NCBI GenBank assembly: GCA_036768485.1
Contig: JAVLUZ010000142.1
Span: forward strand, 7,892,787-7,956,786
Length of the DNA stretch: 64,000 bases
Direction: 5' to 3'
DNA from: Mermis nigrescens
Taxonomy: Eukaryota > Nematoda > Enoplea > Mermithida > Mermithidae
In this document: positions 1 through 10,544 of the stretch, piece after piece
Numbering within the stretch: position 1 is the stretch's first letter
How the letters are laid out: each line of letters opens with the position of its first letter
Made by a program: the position numbers and the translations under genes
Notes under the pieces: model-generated
Seen by the model: only the letters and a program-made list of their open reading frames with translations
Database searches by the model: none
Told to the model about the DNA's origin: nothing

Positions 1-642
1 TCTCTGGAGAGAATTGAGGTCTTGTGGTTTTTCAAATGATATTACTTGACTCCCCCTTTGCTTTTTTTCGCAAAACTTTTCGGTGCTCCGCGCCGAATTC
101 AACAATTATATCTATATCACACGTGAGCGCAATCTATTTGCCTGTGTGTCCAGGACATTTCACATTTTATTTTATTTTCCTTGCGACTTTTGTTTTACCC
201 TTGTGTTTTTTTCCGAATAAAGTATTAGTATTATTATGTATATTAATTGTTATAGTCCCAAACACACTGCTAAAACACTCCATTTTCAATCATTTTACAG
301 CCTAAAGCTTATTATGCATCTATGTATTCTGCTTTTGCAGGTTTAATGCAGAAAATGAGATGCGTGCGCAGGCCTATAATCTGTATGCAGGATTTTGTTT
401 GGGGGGTGATCGTGACCAATTTTTTTGTGAAATACAGGCAGGATTGAAGGATATTTTGGCTTTGCAAATTTTGCTACCCTGATACCTTCAATACGGTGAG
501 AATCCAATGGACACCATCATAGGCATATCCAGAATATTCGCTAGGGGGAAATCCCAAGAAAAAATTTGTTATCCAAGAAAACCATAAAAATGGGCGAGTA
601 CTCTTAAATAATGTGTTTTTGGGCGTTTAGCATCGTTTTGCA
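1..642. other. intergenic, no feature recognised
   Basis: AT-rich sequence with many stops in all frames. No open reading frame has coding character, and I see no repeat boundary or RNA gene here. Confidence 0.5.
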
Positions 643-836
643 CAGGGGCGGATCTGAGATTTTTCTAAGGGGGCGGTACCCCTGAGGGGGGGGGGGCGGA
701 ACCCTGACTTGGGCGGAAAAATTAGCCGTTTTAACTCGAAAATCGTTAAAAATCGCTCAAAAATGCTTAATTTTGCGAACATATTTTGGGCCAATGGGTG
801 GGCGGCCGCCCCCCCCGCCCCCTAAATCCGCTCCTG
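643..836. mobile_element. short hAT-type MITE (CAGGGGCGGAT... family)
   Basis: The left end reads CAGGGGCGGATCTGAGATTT and the right end is the inverse of CAGGAGCGGATTTAGG. G/C homopolymer runs sit just inside both ends. The flanks are GTTTTGCA (635-642) and GTCCTGCA (837-844), a 6/8 match that fits a decayed 8-bp target duplication. Terminal CAG...CTG plus 8 bp is typical of hAT elements. The element is 194 bp and has no coding capacity. Confidence 0.65.
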
Positions 837-1249
837 GTCCTGCACTCTTTGAGCAAGAAAATATTTTTTTTTAATTTTCCTACATTTTTGGCGTAAAAAA
901 TGCTAATAATGCGTACGAAGCGCTGATTTTTTGACTTTTCCTGCAATAAAACAATAGAAACTGCTAAAAGATAGAAAGAAATCGGCGCAAAGCGCCGTAT
1001 TTTTAGATTTTGCATCGCAGAACAGCATCATGCAGCCATATTGCTCAATTATTAATACTAATATAATATACTGATAGTTTATTCGGAAAAAATTTCCTTA
1101 TAGAGGAATCCCAGCCCCCTCCTCCCTTCTTTCCCGCTGGCTATGTCAGAGGAAACCATCTCTTCTGGGGCTGAAAAACATGGTATTCCTGGAACACATG
1201 TACACCCTCCAAAAAGTATTAATTTCATTTCAGTTCAGTTAAGCTGGAA
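837..1249. other. intergenic; one copy of the shared GGCGCnnnGCGCC palindrome
   Basis: AT-rich. The only notable item is GGCGCAAAGCGCCG near 984-997, followed by TATTTTT. This is the motif that recurs in several MITE families across the window. No gene is seen. Confidence 0.45.
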
Positions 1250-1259
1250 AATTGCCCGA

Positions 1260-2250
1260 TTTTAGTTGAATGAATGAAGATTTGTGTCAAGTAAATACGA
1301 AATAATGAGTACAAGTAAATGCGACGAATTAAGAGGAATGACAAAAGGGCATATGGTCACGATAATCATGACGAATTTAGTATGCCCTTCAAACATGTAT
1401 TTAAATCAATGTTAGCTAATCTCGTTTTGAAAACTTCAATATTAGGAGATGAAACGACAGTGTCGGTAAACTATTTCCAATGCTAATGTATCTATGAGAA
1501 AAATTAATTTTATGCAAATTTGAACGGGCAGAAGGTATAACTAGTTTATACAAATTGAAAGCACGTGTATATTGGTATTAGCGATAAAAAAGTCATCGAT
1601 TTAAAACAAGAAAAACCTCGAACGATTGAAAACATTTTACATAAACATAGATGTAAACGGCTGCAGCTCAAGATAACAGAGATTCAATTCTTTCAAACAA
1701 TCGTCATAAGATAAAGCACTGCGATAACCAAATATGCGTTTAGTAGACCGTGTTTTACAATCTCAATGTGGTCAATATCAGTGATATAGTAGGGGTTCCA
1801 GACAGCATGCATATTCCAAAATTGGACGTATATAGGTAACAAAAGCACGAATTAAATTTTCTGTCACGAGAGAAAAAGATTTATAAATAAGAAAAGACCG
1901 AGAATAAGCTTTTTAATGATGTGATTATAGTGGTCCTTAGAACTAAGATTTTAGAAACTAGAACACCAAGATCGCGAATATATTCGAAATTATCAGGGAT
2001 ATTCAGGTTGCAGAGGCAATAATTTATTTTCAGGTTGTTTTTCAGATGAAGAATACAGCTTTTTCAGAAGAAATCGGAAGTTGCCATAATTTAGTCCAGC
2101 TTGAAATATTATCTAAGCAAAATTGAAGAGAAACGTGGTCTGATGAAGGACCAAAACCTTAACATCGTCTGCAAACAAATGTAAATTGATATTCATGGCA
2201 AAATCACATATATCGTTAATAAACATCAAAAATAAAGTCAGACTCAATGG
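1260..2250 (-). pseudogene. LINE reverse transcriptase, C-terminal part (FADD block and thumb region)
   Basis: The minus-strand translation shows a stretch like LFLMFINDICDFAMN followed by HLFADDVKVL, the RT block holding the two catalytic aspartates. Downstream, out of frame and damaged, are traces of the usual CR1/Jockey tail (a WNPY-like segment followed by DIDHIE). No complete frame survives. The sequence continues in 5306 upward across the hAT insertion, because the target duplication GCTACCAT joins the two halves. Confidence 0.75.
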
Positions 2251-2799
2251 GCTACCATCAGTGATCGGACCGAGGCCTTGGCCTCGGCAAGCCTCGGCGT
2301 TTTTTAGGAGCCTCGGCCTCAGCGCCGAGGGCAGAAGCTGAAAAGTGCCGAGGCGCCGAGGGTTAAATCAAATTTGAATAAGTTTAACATATCCGTTGAA
2401 TATTAACTGTTTAGAATGCATCTGCAGTACACAGGATATTTTTTACCCATAGACTTTTCTTATGGTTTTAGTCGCGTGCCCAGTTACACCAAGTTACATA
2501 CAGCAAAGTGCCAACGTATTATTCATGTGATGACTGAGTTAATTCTCATGCTCGCTACATGGATCGAAACACATTTCCATAGGGAGGGGGTGAGGGAGGT
2601 TATTACCACCCTCTCAGGGTACAAGACTCATGTCACTGTCAGACGATTTTTGGTGAAAACCTTTTAAATATTTTTGAAGTTAATTTTACTATGGCTAAAG
2701 TGCAGCTAAGTATTAGAATTTCACGAAGTGGTACAGTATTTTCAAATGTAAGCAAGAGTAAATAGACAAACTATCACTATTAAACATGCGTATACAGTG

Positions 2800-3184
2800 G
2801 TCGCCATGAAAGATGACGCGCCATCACCCTCAGAATTATAATGGATGGTCGCCGCGAGCGCCAAATGCGTCCATCATGCGCCATCATCTCTTTTTTTCTA
2901 TTCAGCGCCATTAACCTCCATCATCCCGTTAATCTGGTGATGCGGACAGCACAATTTAGATATTAATGGCGCCAACAGAGGCGAGAACACGTGAATGCTG
3001 CGCTGCTTCCTTCTGTTGGTGCTATTTATAGCTAAAGTGCGCCGTCCTCATCGCCAGATTAATGGGATGATGGAGGGTTAATGGCGCTAGAAAAAAAGAG
3101 ATGATGGCGCATGATGGATAGCGCTAGGCTGCGCGCACCATCCATTATAATTCTGAGGGGTGATGGCGTATCTGTCATGGCGAC
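2800..3184. mobile_element. palindromic (foldback) MITE of about 385 bp
   Basis: GTCGCCATGAAAGAT at the left end is matched by the inverse of GTCGCCATGACAGAT at the right end. The complementarity runs almost to the centre: the blocks CTCAGAATTATAATGGATGG, AAAAAGAGATGATGGCGCAT and the inner AATCTGG segments all recur inverted. The element lies inside the hAT at 2259-5297. The target duplication is unclear. It is GC-richer than its surroundings and has no coding capacity. Confidence 0.7.
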
Positions 3185-4102
3185 ACATTGTAATAGCTCA
3201 AAATTTTCGGGAGGGGCTCCGTCGGCATACATGTAACGGCTATATAATTCGGGTAGGGGTCCCTGACCATTTTAAGAAGGAGGATTAGCGACTCTGATTC
3301 CATGTCAAAAATGGCAAAAGCACCTAAAAATAGCCAACAAAGCGCAAATTTTCGCCTAAAATGGGGAGGGTGGGTCAAACTTTTCTGATGTTGGCGGAAG
3401 GGTGTTTGGGAGGACGTCCAGCCCTGGGTGGGTGGGGAATTCCCCAAAGCCCCTCTGTTACACGTATGGTTTTCGGCCATTTTTATGGGAAAAGGGTGAA
3501 TGATCACGAATTTTCGGCCGAAAATCGCAAAAGCGCATTTAAAAATGGGCTAATAAATGCAGGTTTTGCCAAAAATCGAATTTTAACTCGTGCATTTTTT
3601 TGGAGCCATTTTTATACAATGTTAAAATACTTTCTTGGACAAAGTGATATTAATTATATCGTTTTTCAGTATTTTTTAGGAAATTTCAAAAAATTTTCGG
3701 CGCTTCGCGCGAAAATATCGCTAATATAATGTATTTAGATTGAAGCAAGGCATTAAACACTTAAAAATCAATTTCTGTATAATCTAGGCATCTGTATGCA
3801 GATTTAAATATCTTTTGTATCTATTCATACTGTTTTTAAAAATTTTATGCAAAATAAGTACTAATAACTTTGCACTTTTTTGCCGTTCAAAGATAAAATT
3901 GACTAATTTATCCTGATGTTGCATTGAATTTCTAAGCATAGTAGCGCTTATTACAAGATCTAATTGGCATATTACAATATCTGTAATATTTCTGATTTTA
4001 CAGTACAAGTTGTTATAGCTTTCTCAGTCGAGTTTTATGTGTAAATTACATCAAAAGCTCATGAACTAATATTATCAACTAAATTCAGGCCGAATTATTA
4101 CA
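3185..4102. other. interior of hAT element, degenerate repeat sequence
   Basis: Holds low-complexity, stop-rich sequence including GGGAGGGG/CCCCTC patches and a copy of the shared palindrome motif (GGCGCTTCGCGC near 3699). No transposase motif was found on either strand. Confidence 0.4.
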
Positions 4103-4110
4103 TTTAGGGC

Positions 4111-4258
4111 CACGATTATTGTATTCGGCAAAGATTTTCATAATGTACAGAGACTTTTCAGGACCGTCTTTGTACATGCACAAAAGATTTTGGAGAGACA
4201 AAAACTGTAAAAAGGTGTAAAATTCCCGAAAATTTTCGGCGCATCAGTAATTGTCTGT

Positions 4259-4345
<87 letters not shown>

Positions 4346-4571
4346 TTAAATAGTAGAATTTGCATTTAGAATGGAAAAATGTCAAATATTCAGAAACCCG
4401 AGAATTAGCTAAGATACGCTTACCAAAGGTCGAAAAACCCTCTTTTACCACACTAAATCGCTACTGTACCATACTATAATAGTACGCAAAAATTTGCATG
4501 TACAAAATGTTCAGACTTTTGGATACCATCTTTGTACATGTAAAAAGGTATCTTGCACAGAAAAAACACTG
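4111..4571 (-). mobile_element. MITE family A copy (hAT-type), reverse orientation
   Basis: The flanks TTTAGGGC (4103-4110) and TTTAGGAC (4572-4579) match at 7 of 8 positions. The right end is the inverse of CAGTGTTTTTTCTGTGC; the left end (CACGATTATTGTATTCGGC) is a mutated form of CAGTGTTTTTTGTATTCGGC. The subterminal TTTGTACATG/CATGTACAAA palindromes diagnostic of the family are present though damaged. A long TA run (4261-4343) has grown inside it at the position that reads CTATATATCTTTATAATG in other copies. Confidence 0.8.
4261..4343. repeat. (TA)n microsatellite
   Basis: An 83-bp uninterrupted alternating TA tract. Translated frames give only Ile-Tyr repeats and are not coding. It sits at the internal CTATATAT site of a family A MITE, so it probably expanded from that seed. 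Confidence 0.95.
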
Positions 4572-5690
4572 TTTAGGACTGCATGCGGTTGCAGGTCACA
4601 CACTGGCAGTATGTAAAAATGCTATCTTTAAAAATATATTAATATCAAATATCACAAAAATTTGTTCGCTCATACAAAGACTTTACCTAATTTACTGGTC
4701 CCCCATGTTGGGATTTCACCTTCCCTCAACTCTGGACCTTGAAACTATGATCGGAAAGTACAGTGCAGTTTCTGTCATTACCTGCACACCAGAATTGAAT
4801 GACTGAAAAAGCGTGTTTAAACATGCATTACTGCAAAAGCGAGCACAACAATGGCTACAGTACTGTCTTTACTTAGCTTATTTCGTTTGTTCGTTTATTT
4901 CTTCGACACTGTTTTCTTATTTATAGTAATAAAAGTTTTTAAGTGCTTGTTCAGCCATATTTTCAATTAACTTTTCCAAGTGTTCAACGGCAACTTGTTA
5001 AATTAAGTATGCTTTCATGCTGCTGACTTTATTCAATAAATCATTCACACATTTAATCTACGATTATTGAAAATAAGAATGAATTGTTTGACATTCGATA
5101 AAGTGCTTAATAATACGATTATTCTCTAGCTCATGTGCATACAAAATATTCTAAGAGTACTATTAATGGGTATAGGTATACAAGCCTGACCCTCGGCATT
5201 ACCCTCGGCCTCGGCCGAGGCCGAGGGCAAGGATTTTAAGTCGCCTCAGCCTCGGCCGAGGCCGAGGGTACAAAAAGTACCCTCGGTCCGATCACTGGCT
5301 ACCATGCGGCACACCACTAGTAAGGGGTAAATAATCAGGAAACAAATTTTCGATACAAACGCATTGAAATCGATCAGCGGAGGAAAACATTCAACCATAC
5401 AAGAAGATTACCTTTTACTTCAAAGTTCATGTAAAAGTTTGGTACGGGATACCTGATCAAAAGCTTTAGAAAAATCAATATAAATAATGTCTGATGGAAT
5501 TTTATTGCTCAAAGAATCAACCCAATCTGATTAACATTTCAGAGGTTGCAATTCACAAGATTTAAATTTTTGATAACCGAATTGATTTGGGTGTAATAGA
5601 CTATTTTTAGTCAAAAATTTAGAGATTTTAGAATTGATAATATTTTTTTCTAATAATTTTAGTAGCAGAACAACGAATGGAGATAGATCT

Positions 5691-6614
5691 GGGCCCAGTT
5701 GCACCAAACTAGGAGTGTAACAGTTAGGAGTAAAGGTGTAAATTTCGGTTGCACCATCTAGGAGCTAGGAGTCTCCTAAATCAGGAGTGTAGGAGTAATA
5801 TTAGGAGCAAAGAGGGCGTTTTAGGAGCAAGTTTAGGCGTAATTTTTCAGGTGGGTTGCACCACGATTAGGAGTGTTTTTTAGGAGTAAATTTACTCCTT
5901 ATCTTTGCACAGAATGTTAGGAGTGTCCGTTCTCTCCTAAAGCTGTCGGTTGTATTGAATTAGTCTTTTTTTGACTGCGATGAATAGTACTAGCAGTGAT
6001 AGCAATGATGAAATTAATGAACAAATACGCCGAAAAAGAGTCTGCAAGCAAGCAGCGTATTAATTTTGATGTTGATAATTTCGAAGAATGCTTGACTGTC
6101 GCGGCAAGACGGAACGTGTTTGGTTGATAATTGGACGGTTTTTACAGCTAAAGAGTTACACAGGGCACTTTCTCCAAAGCAACCAATTTTATCAGCTCTA
6201 AGATTCTTAGCTACCGGAAAATTTTAGGATATTGTTGGTGATGCTCTTGGTTAGCATAAGTCTACTGTTTGTCGGAAAATTCGATCCGTTGTTCAGCTTA
6301 TTAATGAACATATTTGGCATACAGTCGCAGATTCTCCAAATAGCTTGGCTGAGTTGACTGAAAATGCTCGAAAATTCATGGACATTGCAAAAATCCGGTC
6401 TAAGAAACTCCTAGAAACACTCCTAAAGTTACTCCTAAAATTACTCCTAGTTAGGAGTCTAAGATTGAAGAGAGTTTACTCCTAGAAACCATGAAGAAAT
6501 TACTCCTAGGTTAGGAGTAAGTGGTGCAACCCGATTTAGGAGACTCCTGAGCCAGGAGTAAATTTGCTCCTAACTCCTAACTCCTACACTCCCAGTTTGG
6601 TACAATTGGCCCCC
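5691..6614 (+). mobile_element. PIF/Harbinger element inserted in LINE
   Basis: The ends are inverted: GGGCCCAGTTGCACCAAACT at the left, and at the right the inverse of GGGGGCCAATTGTACCAAAC. Both ends carry arrays of TAGGAGT/ACTCCTA subterminal repeats. The LINE frame resumes exactly on either side (…NYR and SIS…), so the insertion point is certain. A 3-bp target duplication is expected; CTG/CCG is the nearest fit. The element contains a degenerate Harbinger transposase N-terminus. Confidence 0.8.
5980..6400 (+). pseudogene. Harbinger-type transposase, N-terminal HTH fragment
   Basis: From an ATG near 5980 (MNSTSSDSNDEINEQIRRKR), with frame changes, the sequence reaches SALRFLATGKF, then after a stop DIVGDALG, then after a second stop HKSTVCRKIRSVV. 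This follows the pattern of the HARBI1-type N-terminal region (an ALRF.ATG.F..VGD..G.S.STV.R motif), a helix-turn-helix that binds element ends. The catalytic DDE part is missing. Internal stops make it a pseudogene of a transposase. Confidence 0.75.
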
Positions 6615-6780
6615 GTAGTTAGAAATTAGTTCCAAATTGTTCTTTTTATAAATGGGAATAACGTTAAGTAATTTCCGTAGATTTGGGACCTGTCCAGAAG
6701 CTAAGGAAACATTAAAGATACATAGTACTTAAAGGTTCAGCTACTTGAGTCATTAATTTTTTGAAAAATAGCATTGGAAT

Positions 6781-7048
6781 CACACCTGGGCGTGGGGGGT
6801 TGGGGGTATGCACCCCTCTTCCTCGAGAAACCAAAATACCCCTCCCAGAAATCATAATGCCCCCCAGAATTCAATTTTTCGAATTTTTTTTGTTTTTTTT
6901 CGCAATTTTTTGATGCCAATAGATAGTGCTCAATGAGAAACGTCGAAAAATGGTGTTTTTCGCCATACCACCACCTTTAAGGCCATTTTTTGACCTTTGA
7001 AAAGTCTTGCACCCCCCCCCCCCAGAATTTTCTTGCTGCTCACGTATG
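6781..7048 (+). mobile_element. MITE family B copy 1 (hAT-type)
   Basis: The left end is CACACCTGGGCGTGG and the right end is the inverse of CATACGTGAGCAGC. It is flanked by a perfect duplication, ATTGGAAT (6773-6780 and 7049-7056), within LINE RT sequence. The interior has C-rich tracts near both ends and the diagnostic GAGAAACGTCGAAAAATGGT. Closely similar copies are at 59099-59332 and 62542-62666. Confidence 0.85.
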
Positions 7049-7340
7049 ATTGGAATGCGATCTGGGCAGGTTGAAAGCGATCCTTTCACTTTTCGTATTA
7101 CGTCCATAATAACAAATGGGTCTAAATTAATGTTGTGCAACACGCGATCGGAACGCTCCTGGAAGAAGGGTGAAGAGTTTTCATCTTTTGAAAAATTTGA
7201 AACAAAATACTGATTAAAGAGATCAGTTTTTAATTTAGGATCATGTATGATTTGTAAATTATGGTTAATTGGGGGTATAGGATTACGATTATCTAGTCTT
7301 TAGTTGACAAAATTGTAAAACGATTTCAAGCGTTTGTCTT

Positions 7341-8400
7341 TCAAAATATTCTTTTCCTTGGGTAGCACAAAAAGTTTGAAATTTCGGATTTTAAAGCATT
7401 ACAGTGGTTTTTGTATAGGACTTTATTAGTTGCAGAGCGAAAATTCTTATATCTTTTCCACAATTTTAGTTTTTTTGGAAATAATTTCCTCAAATTTTTG
7501 GGATAATTACGGTTTTTTGATTTTCGATATGTCATAGGAACGAAAGAGTCGATCAATGAGTTTAATATCGTTAAAAATAATTCATACATTTCTTTGACAT
7601 TTATGCATTGAGAATAGACATCTGGCCAAGATATATAATTAAGTCTATTAGCGATTTCAGTATAATTTGCTTTTCTAAAGTTAATTTGAGCCAAATTGTG
7701 TTTTTCTTTGAGCTTGAGAGAACAATGAAAAGTTATACAGTTATGATCGCTGTTAGAAAATGATGGTAAAACAGTAACATTGTGTACAAGATTTGTTCCA
7801 AAAACAAGGTTGATTATATTATTCTCGTGTGTACTTTGGCTTACTAATTGGTTTAGTCCTGTTTAAGATAGACTATTGAAAAACAAGGTATTAAGGGGAT
7901 CAGCAGGGAACGTGTTGTTTATCCAGTGAATTTTAGGTAGGTTGAAATCACCTAAAATAACAACAGAATAAGGAACCATTATTGCCCATTCCAAGCATTC
8001 ACAAAGTTTTTCAGCATAGGCAAGGTCATATTTAGGAGAATGATATACAAGAACGAAACGAATTTTGTTAAAACCATCAATAATATCAATCAGAACCAGT
8101 TCAGGGACAAATAGAGCATCAGGGGGCTTTATAGATATAGCATTATATGCATTTTTGATGAATAAAGCAACACTACCACCTCTGGAATTAACACGATCAG
8201 AGAGAAAAATTTGATAATTATTTAGAGGGCATAAAAGACCATTAGTTATACCTTTGTGGAGCCAAGTTTCACAAAAAATAGGATTTTAAATTTTTCTTCA
8301 ATTAACAAAATGTGAAGATCACCTAATTTGTTTACCAGACTACGAGAATTATTGACTTAACATTGAAACGAGTCAATTTTTTGGGGCGAAAATCCCTAGC
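7341..8400 (-). pseudogene. LINE endonuclease domain (EEP type) and linker to RT
   Basis: Minus-strand blocks in order: NNSRSLVNKLGDLHILL (domain start, N-S-R-S), VVILGDFNLPKIHW (the GDFN block), then SDHNCITFHCSL (the catalytic SDH block), followed by the linker region LAQINFRKANYTEIANRL and FRSATNKVLYKNHC. These are the signature blocks of the apurinic-endonuclease-like domain that nicks target DNA in LINEs. Several frameshifts lie between the blocks. The longest intact piece is the 117-residue linker segment at 7341-7694. Confidence 0.85.
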
Positions 8401-8419
8401 GCCAACATAGGCTTTCTTC

Positions 8420-9045
8420 TTTTATGCAGTCAGCTCTGAAGTTGATGTAGAGATCAGATTCGCCAGATGCCTGATGCTCATACAACTCGGCCAATAGAGC
8501 GCGTTGTTGCTGAGACGCTGCAGAAAAGACAAATCAGGACAGCTACGAAGTCGAGACAAAGGACCTTTTAGTAGTGAGATGGACGGTTTTGTTAATCAGA
8601 GCAATGAACTGATGCTGAGCCTGAATAGACGATAAGCAGACTTCAACGAACTGCTCCTTATTCGGGTGCTTAGACCCATCTCTGAAAACGCGTTGAACGT
8701 TGTCTGGTTTCAGGTCCGGAGTTTTTTAGTAATTTTCAATCAATGATTTAACTTGATCAAGATCATTGGTCGATTTGGGTAGGTTGAAAAGGACTGCATC
8801 GTGTTTTTCGATTCGTGTTCTATGGTATCTTTGATCAAAGTAGATTAATCGGTTTGGGCAGGCGCAAAATCAGTAGGCACTCTAGAGAATTGATTTTCTA
8901 GAAGAACAACACTGTCGTTAGGTTCCACGAATTTCTTCGGTAAAATAGCTAATTCGTCAAAATTGGGCTTGCAATTAGGACATATGGATGGAAAGGAGTG
9001 GCGAGCGTCAGAATAAGTCTGGCTATCCCAAAAAATCCTAAACAT
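8420..9045 (-). pseudogene. LINE ORF1-like remnant
   Basis: Immediately upstream (in LINE direction) of the endonuclease, the minus strand encodes a 66-residue stretch with a CPNCKP motif (8845-9045). After a frame change it gives FNLPKSTNDLDQVKSLIENY, LKPDNVQRVFRDG and a segment near 8600-8500 ending in RALLAELYEHQ. The order and the content (a small Cys motif, then an RNA-binding-like FNLP...V segment) resemble the ORF1 of CR1/Jockey LINEs. Broken by stops. Confidence 0.6.
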
Positions 9046-9049
9046 ATAA

Positions 9050-9215
9050 AACAGTACATTTAATGTTCACGATTTTTTTGCTGTTTTAACGATCAAAATG
9101 GTCAAAATAGCCTATGAAAAATTTTTTGTGATACATTTTAAAAGCATTTCAAGTCCATTTTGACAACATTATATCACTTTTAACATTAAAAAATGCAAAA
9201 ATCTGTACGGATTAG
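9050..9215. repeat. fragment of MITE family C
   Basis: Shares TTTTTTTGCTG, GATCAAAATGGTCAAAATAG, TAGTCCATTTTGAC-like and TATATCACTTTTAACA-like blocks, in order, with the complete family C copies at 41206-41616 and 44756-45190. Neither terminus is present. Confidence 0.7.
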
Positions 9216-9584
9216 GACAAGTTATTTAATGCCAATTGCTTTTAGAGCGGTTAAATTGCAAGCCTTAAGTCACGTCGTTTTTTGATTCTGACGTTCCGTT
9301 AGTTAGCAGCTCTAGACATGAACAAAGCTGCTGATGCATCTCGTTATGAACTTGTTGTTAATTTTGCTTTACCCATATTATCATTTGCCATTTTCAATCG
9401 CCTCTGTGGAACCTCGTTTCTGTAGTGAATAATGTTAAATCTGATTTTCGAAACCAAGTAAAGGTAGATATGCTTGACAGTATGCTACATGTTTCTTGCG
9501 GTTCAGTTGCTGCGTATTGGGTTTTTTGGGGTTTTTTTAGCTAAAAATTGATGTTTTTTGCGACGGATACTTGGCTTGGCAAAT
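9216..9584. other. intergenic, no feature recognised
   Basis: Unique-looking sequence between the LINE/MITE block and the foldback element. It has no coding frame of note. Confidence 0.4.
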
Positions 9585-9590
9585 CTGATT
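9585..9590. repeat. left target-site duplication CTGATT of the foldback element
   Basis: CTGATT directly precedes AGTAGTTAAGCGTAGCACCC. The same six bases directly follow the other end at 20472-20477. Confidence 0.8.
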
Positions 9591-9604
9591 AGTAGTTAAG
9601 CGTA

Positions 9605-10260
9605 GCACCCTGGTCCCAATGGTTAAGGATAGGCAATGGTTAAGGATAGGCAATGGTAAAGAATAGGCAATGGTTAAGGATAGGAGGCCGATTCCAGTCC
9701 TAGTCTGGTCCAATGGTTAAGGATAGGCAATGGTTAAGGATAGGCAATGGTAAAGAATAGGCAGTGGTTAAGGATAAGAGGCCGATTCCAGTCATAGTCT
9801 GGTCCCAATGGTTAAGGATAGGCAATGGTTAAGGATAGGCAATGGTAAAGAATAGGCAGTGGTTAAGGATAGGAGGCCGGTTCCAGCCATAGTCTGGTCC
9901 CAATGGTTAAGGATAGGCAATGGTTAAGGATAGGAGGCCGGTTCCAGCCATAGTCTGGTCCCAATGTTTAAGGATAGGCAATGGTTAAGGATAGGCAATG
10001 GTAAAGAATAGGCAGTGGTTAAGGATAGGAGGCCGATTCCAGCCATAGTCAGGCCCCAGTGTTATAGCATATACAGTGTTATGGTATAGGGGTCGGCTTA
10101 TGAGTCTGGCCCCAATGTTATAAGATAGGCAATGGTTAAGGATGGCAATGGTAAAGAATAGGCAGTGGTTAAGGATAAGAGGCCGGTTCCAGCCATAGTC
10201 TGGTCCCAATGGTTAAGGATAGGCAATGGTTAAGGATAGGAGGCCGGTTTTGAGTCTGGC
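9605..10260 (+). repeat. 17-bp minisatellite CAATGGTTAAGGATAGG, left arm
   Basis: Many copies of CAATGGTTAAGGATAGG and the variant CAATGGTAAAGAATAGG. They form a higher-order unit closed by GAGGCCGATTCCAG and TAGTCTGGTCC. The inverse is at about 19855-20455 in the right arm. It starts only 14 bp inside the element end. Confidence 0.9.
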
Positions 10261-10544
10261 CCCAGTGTTACAGCATATACAATGTTGAAAGATAGGCAGA
10301 TCTGCTCCCTGAACCGAAATTGAGGTAGTGCTAGGGAGCAAATGGCTGGGTATGTGGTCGAGGTTAGGGGCCTGCCTGGGGAGGGGGCGCGTCCAGTCCA
10401 GGGCCAGGGGCCCAGGGCCAGGGGAGGGTAAATTTCCCTGGGGGAAAAATTCAAAGAGCTCTAACTCAAGAGCCCACAGTCGGATTGAACTCAAATTTTT
10501 AGGGTAGGATGAACGTATGCCAGGCATGTTATGTACACAATATG

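Larger units (their letters stand above)
2259..5297. mobile_element. hAT element, 3.0 kb, TIR CAGTGATCGGACCGAGG, non-autonomous
   Basis: The terminal inverted repeats CAGTGATCGGACCGAGG (2259-2275) and its exact inverse (5281-5297) are flanked by a perfect 8-bp duplication, GCTACCAT (2251-2258 and 5298-5305), inside LINE reverse transcriptase sequence. Both ends carry subterminal runs of the hexamer-like GCCTCGG/CCGAGG. No transposase domain was recognised in the 3 kb between. It hosts a palindromic MITE (2800-3184), a family A MITE (4111-4571) and a TA microsatellite. The TIR resembles TAGTGATCGAGCGAAG of the element at 20838-21917, which keeps a hAT transposase tail, so the two are probably related subfamilies. 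Confidence 0.85.
5306..7340 (-). pseudogene. LINE reverse transcriptase, N-terminal part (interrupted)
   Basis: On the minus strand, 7210-7050 encodes a stretch containing LHNINLDPFVIMDVI and STCPDRIP, the usual lead-in to the RT domain. After the MITE at 6781-7048 it resumes with VIPMLFF, then QFGTNF. The Harbinger element (5691-6614) interrupts it after NYR, and it continues with SISIRCSATKII, FLTKNSLLHPNQFG and finally YIDFSKAFDQVSRTKLL near 5480-5420. FSKAFD carries the first catalytic aspartate of the RT. Frame breaks show it is inactive. Confidence 0.8.
1250..9045 (-). mobile_element. decayed LINE (non-LTR retrotransposon, CR1/Jockey-like group), broken by nested insertions
   Basis: Reading the minus strand from 9045 down to about 1250 gives, in order, an ORF1-like remnant, an apurinic endonuclease domain, and a reverse transcriptase whose FSKAFD block (near 5470) and FADD block (near 2180) are both visible. 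Stops and frameshifts are frequent. The RT is split by a hAT element at 2259-5297 (duplication GCTACCAT), a PIF/Harbinger element at 5691-6614 and a MITE at 6781-7048 (duplication ATTGGAAT). Without these, about 3.6 kb of LINE remains. The 3' end is set only approximately. The clade is inferred from the domain order; an L2-like assignment is also possible. Confidence 0.8.

Noticed and set aside
4138..4451. Ile-Tyr repeat frames
   Set aside because: Translation of the TA microsatellite.
5691..6614. Harbinger insertion as an intact autonomous transposon
   Set aside because: Only the N-terminal HTH part of the transposase is recognisable and it contains stops.
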